Origin: Mangrovivirga cuniculi
GTDB taxonomy: Bacteria > Bacteroidota > Bacteroidia > Cytophagales > Cyclobacteriaceae
Direction: 5' to 3'
Assembly (NCBI RefSeq): GCF_005166025.1
Contig: NZ_CP028923.1
Location: 4,466,001-4,530,000, forward strand
Length of the DNA: 64,000 bases
Part shown: one piece after another, positions 8,437-17,238 of the stretch
Numbering within the stretch: the first letter of the stretch is position 1
Layout of the letters: the number at the start of each line of letters is the position of its first letter
The notes under the pieces: model-generated
Database searches by the model: none
The model's input: the letters and a program-made list of their open reading frames with translations, nothing else
Told to the model about the DNA's origin: nothing
Program-made: the position numbers and the translations under genes

Positions 8437-9333
8437 TTAGTCAATTTTTTGTTTTTTGAATCTGTAAGTAAAATTATATCCAATTCCTAAACTAAACTCT
8501 GTAATAGTTTCTAATTTATAAAATCTTCCGAAAGTTTCTATTCGCTTAAATTGTCTACGTATTTCACCGTTGTATTCAGTAATGTTTTTGTAAATAGATG
8601 CTTTGGCTACCAACGACAAATTGAAAGGTCGTCCAATCCATGTTCCTAACCCAAATATTGGTCCTGTGCTATTTTGACTATTATTTGTTTCAGTTCCATT
8701 ATAGTTAATCATACCATATCCAATAATAAATTTGAATTTTTTGAAATTGAGATTAGGTTCGATAGATATTGATTCTACTTCATTTTCACCTTCCAAAGAG
8801 AATTTTCTATAGTTTGATATAATATCAGCATCAAAATTGCAAGTAACAAATAAGTGATGAATCCCAATCTCTCCATTTAATAAATTATTCCGATCAAAGT
8901 CTGTTTGATATCTTATTCCAGTCCATAAAGTTGTTTGACTAAAAAAAACTGGAAATGAAAATTTGAGTTGTCCACCAACTGGCGTATTTAGTAAACCACT
9001 TACAGCATAAATTTCAAAAGATTGTGCATCAAACCAATCTCTTTCACATTGAGGTTTAAGGATTATTTGGACTTCTGTTTTACCCTCCAATCCTATTTCT
9101 TTGTATTCATATCCAATACTTTGAAATATTAAAGTAGAATTAGTGTCACTAACAATTATTGTGAATTCTCCATCAATGTTAGTTGTGGAACCATTATTTT
9201 GTCCCTTTTCTATGACATTTACTCCAGGTATTGGGTATTTACCGTCAATTACTGAACCCTTTATTTTAACTTGGGACCAAATATTGGATGCACAAAGCAC
9301 AAATAGTATTAATGAATAAAAAATATTATGCAT
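8437..9333 (-). CDS. Outer-membrane protein with carboxypeptidase-regulatory-like domain
   Basis: A 298-residue secreted protein. Residues 1-20 are a signal peptide ending near NIWSQ. Residues 22-95 form a carboxypeptidase D regulatory-like domain (VKIKGSVIDGKYPIPGVNVIEKG, NIDGEFTIIV, LIFQSIGYEYKEI). The rest alternates polar and hydrophobic residues and ends in LGIGYNFTYRF, consistent with a small outer-membrane beta-barrel. It lacks a TonB plug. It is a one-gene unit enclosed by a perfect inverted repeat (8425-8434 and 9354-9363), with the stop codon 2 bp from the repeat, as in a gene cassette. Confidence 0.7.
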   Translation of the reverse strand: MHNIFYSLILFVLCASNIWSQVKIKGSVIDGKYPIPGVNVIEKGQNNGSTTNIDGEFTIIVSDTNSTLIFQSIGYEYKEIGLEGKTEVQIILKPQCERDWFDAQSFEIYAVSGLLNTPVGGQLKFSFPVFFSQTTLWTGIRYQTDFDRNNLLNGEIGIHHLFVTCNFDADIISNYRKFSLEGENEVESISIEPNLNFKKFKFIIGYGMINYNGTETNNSQNSTGPIFGLGTWIGRPFNLSLVAKASIYKNITEYNGEIRRQFKRIETFGRFYKLETITEFSLGIGYNFTYRFKKQKID

Positions 9334-9353
9334 CTATGATAGTTGCTTTTAAT

Positions 9354-9418
9354 GAAGCACAACGGTTTGGGTATGGCGCGTGTCCCGCAGGGCATGCACT
9401 ATACCCGTTGTTGCCGCA
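9354..9418. repeat. attC-like palindromic cassette boundary
   Basis: Junction between the two single-gene units. Its left arm GAAGCACAAC (9354-9363) pairs with 8425-8434 across the 8437 gene. Its right arm GTTGCCGCA (9410-9418) pairs with TGCGGCAAC at 10118-10126 across the 9438 gene. Between the arms lies a long hairpin with GGGTAT and ATACCC stems and an inner CCCGCAGGG. The arms therefore match per gene and not per junction, which is the hallmark of recombined integron attC sites. Confidence 0.6.
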
Positions 9419-9437
9419 TCGTGGTTTTTTATTTATT

Positions 9438-10097
9438 TCAAAATAGTCGTGCTTCTCTGGTCAGTTCGGACTTTCTAACTCCTAAGAAGTTTACAAACCA
9501 ATCTTCGAGTATTTCGTCAAACTCATTCTTGTTCATCGTCTTTGAGTTCCTTCTTGATTTCACGTAATACTCTCTTGTCATCTTCTCAGATAAATCTCTG
9601 ACCGTGTTAACGTCAAGTTCGTTACCTAACTTATTCGAAATCCGAAATCCACCAATTGATAGACCAAGTCCAATAAGTCCATATGGCCAATCAATGAAAA
9701 GCACGATAAATGAAGCTAACAACAAAATCGCTAAAAACCCTGTAACAAAATGAGGTGGTCGCAATATTGACAGCTTAAATCCCAAATTCATTTCAAGGGT
9801 TTTTATCTGATTTTTTCTAGTCTTTTTTGGAAATATTTCCGCAAGTTCTGTAGTCGGAGTGATTTCCTTTTTTTCAGTTTCTGTCGATTTTGTTATTGCT
9901 TCCCTTAGTTTATAAAAAGCTTGTTGAGTGGTGCAGTCTTCTGAATGGTCGAGACTGATTTTGCCTTTTATCGCGTCACAGAATTCACCATAAGTTCTAA
10001 CATGGGCTAATTCATTAGTCTCAAATCGAATGTCGAAGGAGTCTTCGATTTTAAGAAGCATTTGCTCTAAGTCTTCCGAGTCGATTTTTAATTCCAT
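9438..10097 (-). CDS. Hypothetical membrane protein with acyl-carrier-like N-terminus
   Basis: Not a named family. Residues 6-45 (from IDSEDLEQMLLKIEDSFD to VRTYGEFCDAIKG) align without gaps to helices II-IV of acyl carrier proteins, including the Asp-Ser of the phosphopantetheine site at residues 6-7, but helix I is absent. Residues ~115-165 hold two hydrophobic segments (VTGFLAILLLASFIVLFI and LIGLGLSIGG). The C-terminus is charged. It is the sole gene of a unit bounded by the 9-bp inverted repeat 9410-9418/10118-10126. Whether the serine is modified is unknown. Confidence 0.55.
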   Translation of the reverse strand: MELKIDSEDLEQMLLKIEDSFDIRFETNELAHVRTYGEFCDAIKGKISLDHSEDCTTQQAFYKLREAITKSTETEKKEITPTTELAEIFPKKTRKNQIKTLEMNLGFKLSILRPPHFVTGFLAILLLASFIVLFIDWPYGLIGLGLSIGGFRISNKLGNELDVNTVRDLSEKMTREYYVKSRRNSKTMNKNEFDEILEDWFVNFLGVRKSELTREARLF

Positions 10098-10116
10098 GTC
10101 TGTCTTTTTTTTGCAT

Positions 10117-10165
10117 GTGCGGCAACGAAGGAATATGAGGAACTCTATTCCTCTTATCCCATATA
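10117..10165. repeat. attC-like cassette boundary (outer end)
   Basis: Begins with GTGCGGCAAC (10117-10126), the inverted partner of GTTGCCGCA at 9410-9418. It is followed by a hairpin with GAGGAA-CTCTA-TTCCTC arms at about 10137-10153. This is the end of the cassette-like block nearest the intact TonB-type receptor. The element is shorter and less regular than the other two, so the exact outer limit is uncertain. Confidence 0.42.
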
Positions 10166-10516
10166 TGTGTTTTGGTTAAAACCTCTAAACTAATCCATAA
10201 TATAGTTTTTTAAAAAGATTTTTTACGCGAGAATGTCACGCTTAGCATTTTTTAATTGGGTGGTTTCTATCTAAAATGGTATTCTCTTCTAATTCTTAGC
10301 GCTTCTCTTCTTTAAAAAGCTCGATCTCTTCATTCCTGAAAATGAAAACCTCTCTTCTTTGTTCCCTAAAAATAGGCTTAAAGCCCTATTAGAGGATTTA
10401 CTATTCTTTCGATCAATATATAAAATTGGGATTTATTAGTCGTAGATTATACGTATATATATGTTTAGTATGCGTATAATCTACGCTTAATTTATATGCG
10501 GATCTTCCTTTATGTT
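10166..10516. other. Intergenic stretch without a recognisable gene
   Basis: About 350 bp between the cassette block and the receptor gene. No ORF here has coding character or a start context that I would accept. The only clear structure is the palindrome at 10441-10485. The rest is AT-rich, with short CTCTTC runs and an AGGCTTAAAGCCCT micro-palindrome near 10374. Confidence 0.5.
10441..10485. terminator. Long palindrome downstream of the receptor gene
   Basis: Perfect 13-bp inverted repeat CGTAGATTATACG / CGTATAATCTACG (10441-10453 and 10473-10485). The pairing extends inward by several A-T and G-T pairs around a TATA-rich loop. It lies 31 bp beyond the stop codon of the minus-strand receptor gene, so a transcription terminator or mRNA-stabilising 3' hairpin is the simplest reading. 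It is AT-rich and has no good T-tract, so a protein-binding palindrome is an alternative. Confidence 0.42.
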
Positions 10517-12856
10517 TTATTGAAAGTCAAAATTATACCCTACCGTTAACAGAAAGATTTGAGTTTCTCGCTTTCTTTCAAAGCGCTGTTCAAAATCAGG
10601 ACCAATATTCTCTCCGGCAAATTGACGAGTGTCAAAGACATCTCTCATCGTCAGACTAACATTGAAATCACCGAATTTGCGCTGAACGGTCGCATCCATA
10701 TAATACCGGGCTAGATCTCTACCCTGAGCCTCGATTTCCGGAGATTCGTAATTACCGGTTAATTGTATATTAATATCAAGCGGAAGTCTAAAATCACTGG
10801 TAAACTTGGCATACCAGGCTAATCCACTATTTGTAAACCCTTCATCAATGTTGGTACCATCAACCTCTGACTGAAACAATGAGTAACTCATATTTAATGA
10901 CCACCATTCAAGCACATTGGTTGTGTTAATTATCTCAAATCCATAAGTCTGGCTAGATACAAGATTCCTGGGTCCTCGATACGAAATACCATCGACTACC
11001 TCGACAATCCAGTCTACCTGTCCGTCGACATATCGGTAAAAACCATTCGCTGTTACATTAATTTTTCCATTATCAAACATATATCCCAATTCGAACGAAT
11101 TAATATATTCGGGTTGCAAATTCGGATTACCAACCCTTACATTCAGCGAGTCAGAAACATCAGGAAATGGATTTAACCTCCACCCTCCCGGTCTGTCAAT
11201 TCTTCTACTGTAGGTAATTTTAAAAGTATTATTTTTGTTTAAATGGTAAGCTAATCTCGCACTTGGAAATAAATTAAAATACCGCTGACCATTAGTTTCA
11301 CCAGTAGTAAATAACCTGGTATCTACAATCGTACCTTCTCCCCTCACGCCAAATGAGTAATCAACCTTTTTAATACTATTACCATAAATGAAATAAGCAG
11401 CATGGATCTGATCTTCATACAAAAAGCGATTCGTTATATCTTCCTGATTAATCCATTCCTGTTCTGCATTATCATAGATTTCATACCTGTAATCGTTGTC
11501 AAAGCTTCTGAAAGTCGATTTGTAACCGGCTTCAAACTTACCATTCCACAATGATTGCTGATAATCTGCCTGTATCACGGAAGTTCTTCTAAATTCATCA
11601 TTGATTGATCTTTCAAAAGCATTAGGCCCGACTTCCGGATCGGTCGTGCCATTGAATACATCGATATCCTGTTCCTCTAATTGATCCCTGAAGCTACTAC
11701 TAGCTAATGCTCTAAATGACTTTGTACTGTCATCAAAAAGGTATTCATAGATTATAGCATTATCCATCGAGAAATTATCTTCCGATTCATTGTTATCTCG
11801 GGTGTAAGCATTAATCAAAGTCCCATCATCAAGTTCTTCCAGGCGAGTTCTTCTCCTCTCATAATCATTTTCAAATTCTTTATTAAAAGCCCCTTCATAG
11901 CTTAACTTATGCTTGCCACTGAAAACATAGTCTCCTCCAATGTTAAAGGTATGTTCGCGATCTTTTCTTTCATCGGTATTGTCCTGGTATAAATACCTGT
12001 TATCCGAATAGGTTATCCGCTCGGTCCATGAACTTCCCACCCTTGGCCAGCTACGGTAGCTGTATCCACCATAAACTGTGTAATTATCTTTTTTATGACT
12101 AATATTGATATTAGTATTCGTTCGCATTCGTGTCCCGATTGTTCCTTCGATCCTGCCGGTTGTTCCCAGATCTTCTCCCTGCTTGAGTTTGATATTAATT
12201 ACACCACCAGCAGCTGCTGCATCATATTTTGCGTTGGGATTGGTAACAATCTCGATACTTTTAATGGCACTCGCAGGTATCTGCTCAAGATCTGATGTTA
12301 GCGCTGAGTTTCTTCCGTCGAGCAAAATATTAGTACTGCTACTTCCTCTTAAGGATATGCTCCCGTCAGATGAAACTCTTACAGAAGGTGTATTTCTTAA
12401 TACATCCAGTAACGATCCACCCAGATTTGTAAGGGTCTGATCAGGCCTTACCTCGATACCTTCTATTGTTGACTTTATCGGCCTGTTAATTTTCGACCCT
12501 TCAACGACCACAGCATCCATTTCTTTGGTTGTTTGTACTATTGATATTTTCCCAAGATCAAGTCCTTGAGAAGGCACCTCGACGTCTTTTAAAATTTTAT
12601 CATCATATCCAACAAATGAAATTAGGATATCGTAAGAGCCTTCCTCTAGTTTTATATTAAAGCGACCTCTTTCATTGGTTGTAGCTCCAGTAAATGGAGA
12701 TTTTCTAATATCCTTATATATAGCCACCTGTGCAAAGGGTAAAACTTCACCTGAATTTTCTTCAATAATGATACCCTTTAATTCTCCCTCCTGGGAAAAC
12801 AATAAGTGACTCGAAGAAATTATAAGAAATGTAAATACTATTGTGAAGTAACGCAT
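10517..12856 (-). CDS. TonB-dependent-receptor-type outer-membrane beta-barrel protein
   Basis: A 779-residue outer-membrane protein. Residues 1-21 are a signal peptide (ending SHLLFSQ). Residues 24-110 are a carboxypeptidase regulatory-like domain (LKGIIIEENSGEVLPFAQVAI, GRFNIKLEEGSYDILISFVGY). Residues ~125-230 are a plug with PSVRVSSDGSISLRGSSSTNILLDG and IEIVTNPNAKYDAAAAGGVINI. The remainder is a beta-barrel ending LLTVGYNFDFQ. It matches the Bacteroidota family of barrel proteins with a plug but no partner SusD. The substrate is unknown and no SusD-like gene is nearby. A diverged copy of its last ~18 codons lies at 7610-7669. Confidence 0.85.
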   Translation of the reverse strand: MRYFTIVFTFLIISSSHLLFSQEGELKGIIIEENSGEVLPFAQVAIYKDIRKSPFTGATTNERGRFNIKLEEGSYDILISFVGYDDKILKDVEVPSQGLDLGKISIVQTTKEMDAVVVEGSKINRPIKSTIEGIEVRPDQTLTNLGGSLLDVLRNTPSVRVSSDGSISLRGSSSTNILLDGRNSALTSDLEQIPASAIKSIEIVTNPNAKYDAAAAGGVINIKLKQGEDLGTTGRIEGTIGTRMRTNTNINISHKKDNYTVYGGYSYRSWPRVGSSWTERITYSDNRYLYQDNTDERKDREHTFNIGGDYVFSGKHKLSYEGAFNKEFENDYERRRTRLEELDDGTLINAYTRDNNESEDNFSMDNAIIYEYLFDDSTKSFRALASSSFRDQLEEQDIDVFNGTTDPEVGPNAFERSINDEFRRTSVIQADYQQSLWNGKFEAGYKSTFRSFDNDYRYEIYDNAEQEWINQEDITNRFLYEDQIHAAYFIYGNSIKKVDYSFGVRGEGTIVDTRLFTTGETNGQRYFNLFPSARLAYHLNKNNTFKITYSRRIDRPGGWRLNPFPDVSDSLNVRVGNPNLQPEYINSFELGYMFDNGKINVTANGFYRYVDGQVDWIVEVVDGISYRGPRNLVSSQTYGFEIINTTNVLEWWSLNMSYSLFQSEVDGTNIDEGFTNSGLAWYAKFTSDFRLPLDINIQLTGNYESPEIEAQGRDLARYYMDATVQRKFGDFNVSLTMRDVFDTRQFAGENIGPDFEQRFERKRETQIFLLTVGYNFDFQ

Positions 12857-13042
12857 ACTAAAGAAACAGTTTGTTTGTAATAGATGTTTAAGAAAATTTA
12901 AATTTGTTTAAACAGACGTTCAATTTCTGAGGTGTGGTCAATCAGTATTTAATATACATTATGAATCTGAACGAAATTTGAAGTTTTGCTGATTTTCATG
13001 TTTACCTATACTCCCAAAATACATTAACAGGAAAAAATAATC

Positions 13043-13624
13043 ATGAAAACAAAGATTCTCTTTTATTTCTTATTGATGATCTCCGCAACAGGATGTGGTC
13101 TTTTTGAAGATGATCCTGATCCGGCACAGCCTGCTATAACTCCAGCTCTTCAACTGGAAAGTGAATTGAATTTACTTGCTACCAGTGTCAATACCGGACT
13201 AACTATTGAATATGGATATGAATTTGAACCCCTGGTTGAAGGTACCATTAAATCATTTATCGTAAACATGCCGGCAGGAGACACTTACAGGGTTACGCTA
13301 TGGGATTCTGAAAAGCAGGAAATGCTAATTTCATTGAATATTGACGCCAGCCGGGACGTGACCACAAATAGCCAGGAAATCAATTACCGGGTTTATCCAA
13401 ACAGGAATTACACGGTATCTGTATATACTGAACATTGGAAAAGATATAACTATCAAAATAATGAGACTTTTTTTCCGAGGATCATAGGCGATATTAGGAT
13501 GGTTCGCTACGCAGAAAACACAAATGCCGCCAGTTCGTCAATTGATCTTATGCTCTTTCCTAATGAGTATTCAAATTCAATAATGCAAGGAATAGTGGAT
13601 ATAGAATTCATCCCTCAAAATTAA
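13043..13624 (+). CDS. Lipoprotein, DUF4082-like
   Basis: A 193-residue lipoprotein with lipobox SATGC (Cys at residue 19). The mature part (YGYEFEPLVEGTIKSFIVNMPAGDTYRVTLWDSE, NYRVYPNRNYTVSVYTEHW) resembles the DUF4082-type beta-sandwich found in secreted Bacteroidota proteins. That assignment is from recognition of the pattern and is moderate. The gene lies 11 bp before the large VWA lipoprotein and is probably in one operon with it and with the gene at 16729. Confidence 0.65.
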   Translation: MKTKILFYFLLMISATGCGLFEDDPDPAQPAITPALQLESELNLLATSVNTGLTIEYGYEFEPLVEGTIKSFIVNMPAGDTYRVTLWDSEKQEMLISLNIDASRDVTTNSQEINYRVYPNRNYTVSVYTEHWKRYNYQNNETFFPRIIGDIRMVRYAENTNAASSSIDLMLFPNEYSNSIMQGIVDIEFIPQN

Positions 13625-13635
13625 GATAGAGCACT

Positions 13636-16600
13636 ATGAAAAAGCACCGCGAAATAAAGTTACAAAGCAGAAGGAATTTCCTGGTTAAACTAGCCCTATT
13701 AAGTGCTTCCGCTTTAGCACCTCCTGTATTTACCGGGTGTAAAAAGAATGAAATTGCCGGGTTAAATGGTAAGCCCCCGTTCAACGTGTGGCAAGATATG
13801 ATTAATACCCTTTCAACCAGCCCGGATAATTTCCCTGCCCGAAGAAAATCTTTAATAAATAAGAAGGATATTCAGAGTATGCATTCTTTTGTGCAAAAGG
13901 ACATTGCCCTTCTACCATCCGATTACCGATATTTTAGATACCCGGCGAGAAATACTCGATACGGAGAAAAGGCTGCGATCAGATGTGGAATGGCTACTCC
14001 TCGTGAAAAAGCTGAAATCCTTAACAATATGCTTAAGGAAAGTGGTTTTGAGTCTAAGGTTGTCTATGAAAGGGTAAAACTTTCTGAAGAAGAAGTGCTG
14101 AATATTTTATTTCGTAATCACCAGCCCAAATTTGCACCGGAAATAACAGATGATCAAATAGAGAATTGGCTCGAAATCCTTGGAGCAGATAAAGAAAATG
14201 GTCAGTGGGACAACCTGGCTTCAGTATTAGAGCAAAATGAAGATTTCACTGAGAAAATACTGGCTTTATTAGATGAAGAAGAAAAGAATAATGGTCAGGA
14301 GCTTAGATATACTTTTAATAATAATATTCCTGCCGTAGTAGTAGGTGTAGAAGGAAAAGAGCTCTTTTTACATATCTTCGATCCTTCAGTAAAATATGGT
14401 GAATATCACCCTACTAATACCGATAAATATTATTCGGAAGCAGGGGAGCTCTTCAGCAGCGATGAGAATATTTCAATACGCCTGACATATACAAATTCTA
14501 TTGATGGGTCTAAAGAATACGATTTATTAAACGGAGAATGGAAAAGTAGCGAATTGGTTGGCAATCAGGTAAATCTAATGTTTTTAAAAAACATGGGATT
14601 TGAAAAAATGGCAACCAGCTCTGTCAATCAGATCTCTTCTTTTACTCCTTCACTGACTCTACAAGATCTTTATGAGGATAAAAAGTTTATGGAAAAAAGG
14701 TCTTTTATCGGTGACCCGATTACTCTTGAAGGAGAAAAGCTAATTGAAGAAAATAACAAGAAGCTTGAAATTTCTGAAAACAAGAAATCAAATGAATCAC
14801 TAATAAACAAGGTTTCTTCATTAGAGGTAAAAGCCATTCCCGGAACATATCCTAAAGTTCAGCTACAAGTTTTTCCAAAGGATAGTAATGGTAATGTTAT
14901 AGAAGGTCTTCAGCCAGGTGATTTCAACATTTCCGATAACAAAAAAGAAATGATGGCATTTATGAAGCAAAATAAAGTCGCTCCAAAAATATTAGTGATT
15001 TATGACACTTCTCTTAGCATGCCAAAAAAATATAGAGATGAAGGAATTAAAACTTTTGTTGAGGATACCCAACAGGCTATTAAAGATGTCTATCCACTTG
15101 CCAAAGTAACATTACAAAAAACAGGATCCACTATCTATACCTCCCATTATAAAGCCGCCTTATCTGAAAATGATCTGATTATATATGCTACTGACGGACA
15201 CAACAATGATAAATTTGATCCAAGTCTGCAACCGGTATATAAATCGGGCCCACCGACAATTTATTTGAATGTATATGAAAGTAGTAATGATCATTTTGAG
15301 GAACTGGCAACAAGAACGCATGCTTCTGTAATCCCAGCAAATGATCAACAGGAAACCATCAAAAAAATTAAAGAAGAACTAAAAAACATTAAGGTTCCGC
15401 CTTATCTATTTACTTATCATTCTACTGATCCAGATAAGGAACATGTAGCTGAAGTCTCTATCAGAAAAGATTTAAAAGCCCAGGATAAGTTCAAGTTCCT
15501 GCCTATTGCTAATGAGCTACCCGGAAAAAGAATGGTCGGTTTATATATGTATTTATCAATTGGAAATCAAAAGCCGGTAAGACGGGTTTTGGCAGGCTGG
15601 GATACGGAAGTTGAATTCGGAGAGATTCCTGTAAAAAAATATGCTAATAAAGTCCACGAAATGTTAATGGGTAATCTTACCCTTGCATTTGAAAGGGAGG
15701 CTCCACCACTATCTGTCCGGTTAACCGATTATTTAAAGGCTCTGATGAGCAATAAAAACTGGTATGAAAAATACCAGGATAATGAATTGGAAACTGCTAT
15801 TGAAGAGCTTGAAAAAGGAACATTCAGTTACCCTTCTGCCTTGCTGACAATGATGCAACCTTTAAAAGATTCAATAAATGCCGAATCAATCACCTGGCCT
15901 TTAGGATTCAGGATCGGTTGCTTTAAAGTAAAGCCTGCAATCTATAATGTGAAGTCATTGATAACATTCGATTATTTACCAACTTCTGATTATCGCACTT
16001 TAACCAAAAGTAGAAAAAATAGCTTTACTACCAATTTAAAGAAAACATCTCAGCTTGCCCTTCTGGAGAATCACATGTTCGAAACGAGTACTTTCTCTTT
16101 GCTGGAGAATAAAAACCTTGAAATAAATAACAAAATTGAGTCTAAAGAAAAATTCTCCGGAGAAAACCTTGGTAACGATTATTACTACTGGAAGGAATAT
16201 GTGCTAAGGGGAGGGCCTTCTTTTAAAGTCTATGCCGCCGATACTTCCAGTAAAGCATATTGGGAAATCGATAAAAGATATGGAGGAATGTACGGCATAT
16301 TACCAGATCAAACTGGTGGTGGAGGTACAGGACCATTACTTCAACTTAAAGAATTACAAAACCTTGTCGATGAGTATAGTAAACTAGCCGGAGTAATGAA
16401 TATTGGAATGGCTGTTGCCGGAGTAGGAAGCGTTCCTGTTGGGATAGTAGCTTCGTATAGCCTTACGTTAATGAAACTGTACGCAATCGCTACAGAAGCT
16501 GTTATATTGATGGATTCATCTAACCTAAATGACCAGGTTAAAAAAGCGATGGCGGAACTGGCTTGTAACATTTACAAAGAAATTCATTATGGATCACTTG

Positions 16601-16680
16601 GTCATGTGGGAGCAGGTATGAGCGGCATCGAAAACCTCATTGCAGCCATGGGTGGAAATTATTCTTTCACCAAATGTTAA
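13636..16680 (+). CDS. Tat-type lipoprotein with transglutaminase-like and VWA domains
   Basis: A 1014-residue envelope protein. The N-terminus has a twin-arginine motif (SRRNFLVK, Arg12-Arg13) and a lipobox ending FTGC at Cys35, so export by Tat followed by lipidation is likely. Around residues 100-150 the segment IRCGMATPREKAEILNNMLK with Cys117 resembles a transglutaminase-like core. Residues ~450-590 are a von Willebrand A domain with MIDAS residues D457-x-S459-x-S461 (YDTSLS) and T519-D520 (YATDGHNND). The C-terminal ~400 residues are unassigned and include a Gly/Ala-rich hydrophobic stretch near 915-960. It follows a small lipoprotein gene by 11 bp. Confidence 0.68.
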   Translation: MKKHREIKLQSRRNFLVKLALLSASALAPPVFTGCKKNEIAGLNGKPPFNVWQDMINTLSTSPDNFPARRKSLINKKDIQSMHSFVQKDIALLPSDYRYFRYPARNTRYGEKAAIRCGMATPREKAEILNNMLKESGFESKVVYERVKLSEEEVLNILFRNHQPKFAPEITDDQIENWLEILGADKENGQWDNLASVLEQNEDFTEKILALLDEEEKNNGQELRYTFNNNIPAVVVGVEGKELFLHIFDPSVKYGEYHPTNTDKYYSEAGELFSSDENISIRLTYTNSIDGSKEYDLLNGEWKSSELVGNQVNLMFLKNMGFEKMATSSVNQISSFTPSLTLQDLYEDKKFMEKRSFIGDPITLEGEKLIEENNKKLEISENKKSNESLINKVSSLEVKAIPGTYPKVQLQVFPKDSNGNVIEGLQPGDFNISDNKKEMMAFMKQNKVAPKILVIYDTSLSMPKKYRDEGIKTFVEDTQQAIKDVYPLAKVTLQKTGSTIYTSHYKAALSENDLIIYATDGHNNDKFDPSLQPVYKSGPPTIYLNVYESSNDHFEELATRTHASVIPANDQQETIKKIKEELKNIKVPPYLFTYHSTDPDKEHVAEVSIRKDLKAQDKFKFLPIANELPGKRMVGLYMYLSIGNQKPVRRVLAGWDTEVEFGEIPVKKYANKVHEMLMGNLTLAFEREAPPLSVRLTDYLKALMSNKNWYEKYQDNELETAIEELEKGTFSYPSALLTMMQPLKDSINAESITWPLGFRIGCFKVKPAIYNVKSLITFDYLPTSDYRTLTKSRKNSFTTNLKKTSQLALLENHMFETSTFSLLENKNLEINNKIESKEKFSGENLGNDYYYWKEYVLRGGPSFKVYAADTSSKAYWEIDKRYGGMYGILPDQTGGGGTGPLLQLKELQNLVDEYSKLAGVMNIGMAVAGVGSVPVGIVASYSLTLMKLYAIATEAVILMDSSNLNDQVKKAMAELACNIYKEIHYGSLGHVGAGMSGIENLIAAMGGNYSFTKC

Positions 16681-16728
16681 AAGCAGGAAAAAGAAATTAT
16701 CAGTATATTGACTTAAAAGCATTCTGTT

Positions 16729-17238
16729 ATGAAGTTAAAGACACTGATAATTTCTTTATTACTGATCATGAATTTCACAGGATTCACACAAGAAAATAAT
16801 CATGTTAAATCTCTTGATGACATATTAAACACATTATATTCTGTTATTTCCGGAGAACAAGGTGAAGCAAGAGACTGGGATCTTTTTTTAGATCTTTTTC
16901 ACCCTAATGCGAAGCTCATTCCTACTACCCGTCAGCAGGCAGATACCATGGCTATGTACATGACTCCTGAGCAATATGTGGAACGATTTGGGGTCAGGCT
17001 GGTTAGCAATGGCTTTTACGAAAAAGAAATTCACAGGATAACTGAATCTTTTGGTCATATTACCCACGTATTCAGTACATACGAATCCTATCATAGCAGT
17101 AAAGATTCTGAACCATTTTCAAGAGGAATTAATAGCATTCAGCTAATGAATGACGGTCATCGATGGTGGATCATAAATATTTTCTGGCAAAGTGAGAATG
17201 AAGATAACCCTTTACCTGAAAAATATCTACCTGAATAA
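16729..17238 (+). CDS. Secreted NTF2/SnoaL-like protein
   Basis: A 169-residue protein with a signal peptide ending near NFTGFTQ. The mature part has the NTF2-like cone fold pattern: DILNTLYSVISGEQGEARDWDLFLDLFHPNAKLIP at the start and GINSIQLMNDGHRWWIINIFWQ at the end. Proteins of this type bind small ligands or act as simple enzymes; no catalytic residues can be assigned. It starts 49 bp after the VWA lipoprotein gene, whose partner it may be. Confidence 0.7.
   Translation: MKLKTLIISLLLIMNFTGFTQENNHVKSLDDILNTLYSVISGEQGEARDWDLFLDLFHPNAKLIPTTRQQADTMAMYMTPEQYVERFGVRLVSNGFYEKEIHRITESFGHITHVFSTYESYHSSKDSEPFSRGINSIQLMNDGHRWWIINIFWQSENEDNPLPEKYLPE

Noticed and set aside
9343-9567. Plus-strand frame of 74 codons across the cassette boundary
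   Set aside because: It runs through the attC-like hairpin and then antisense to the 9438 gene. No family features.
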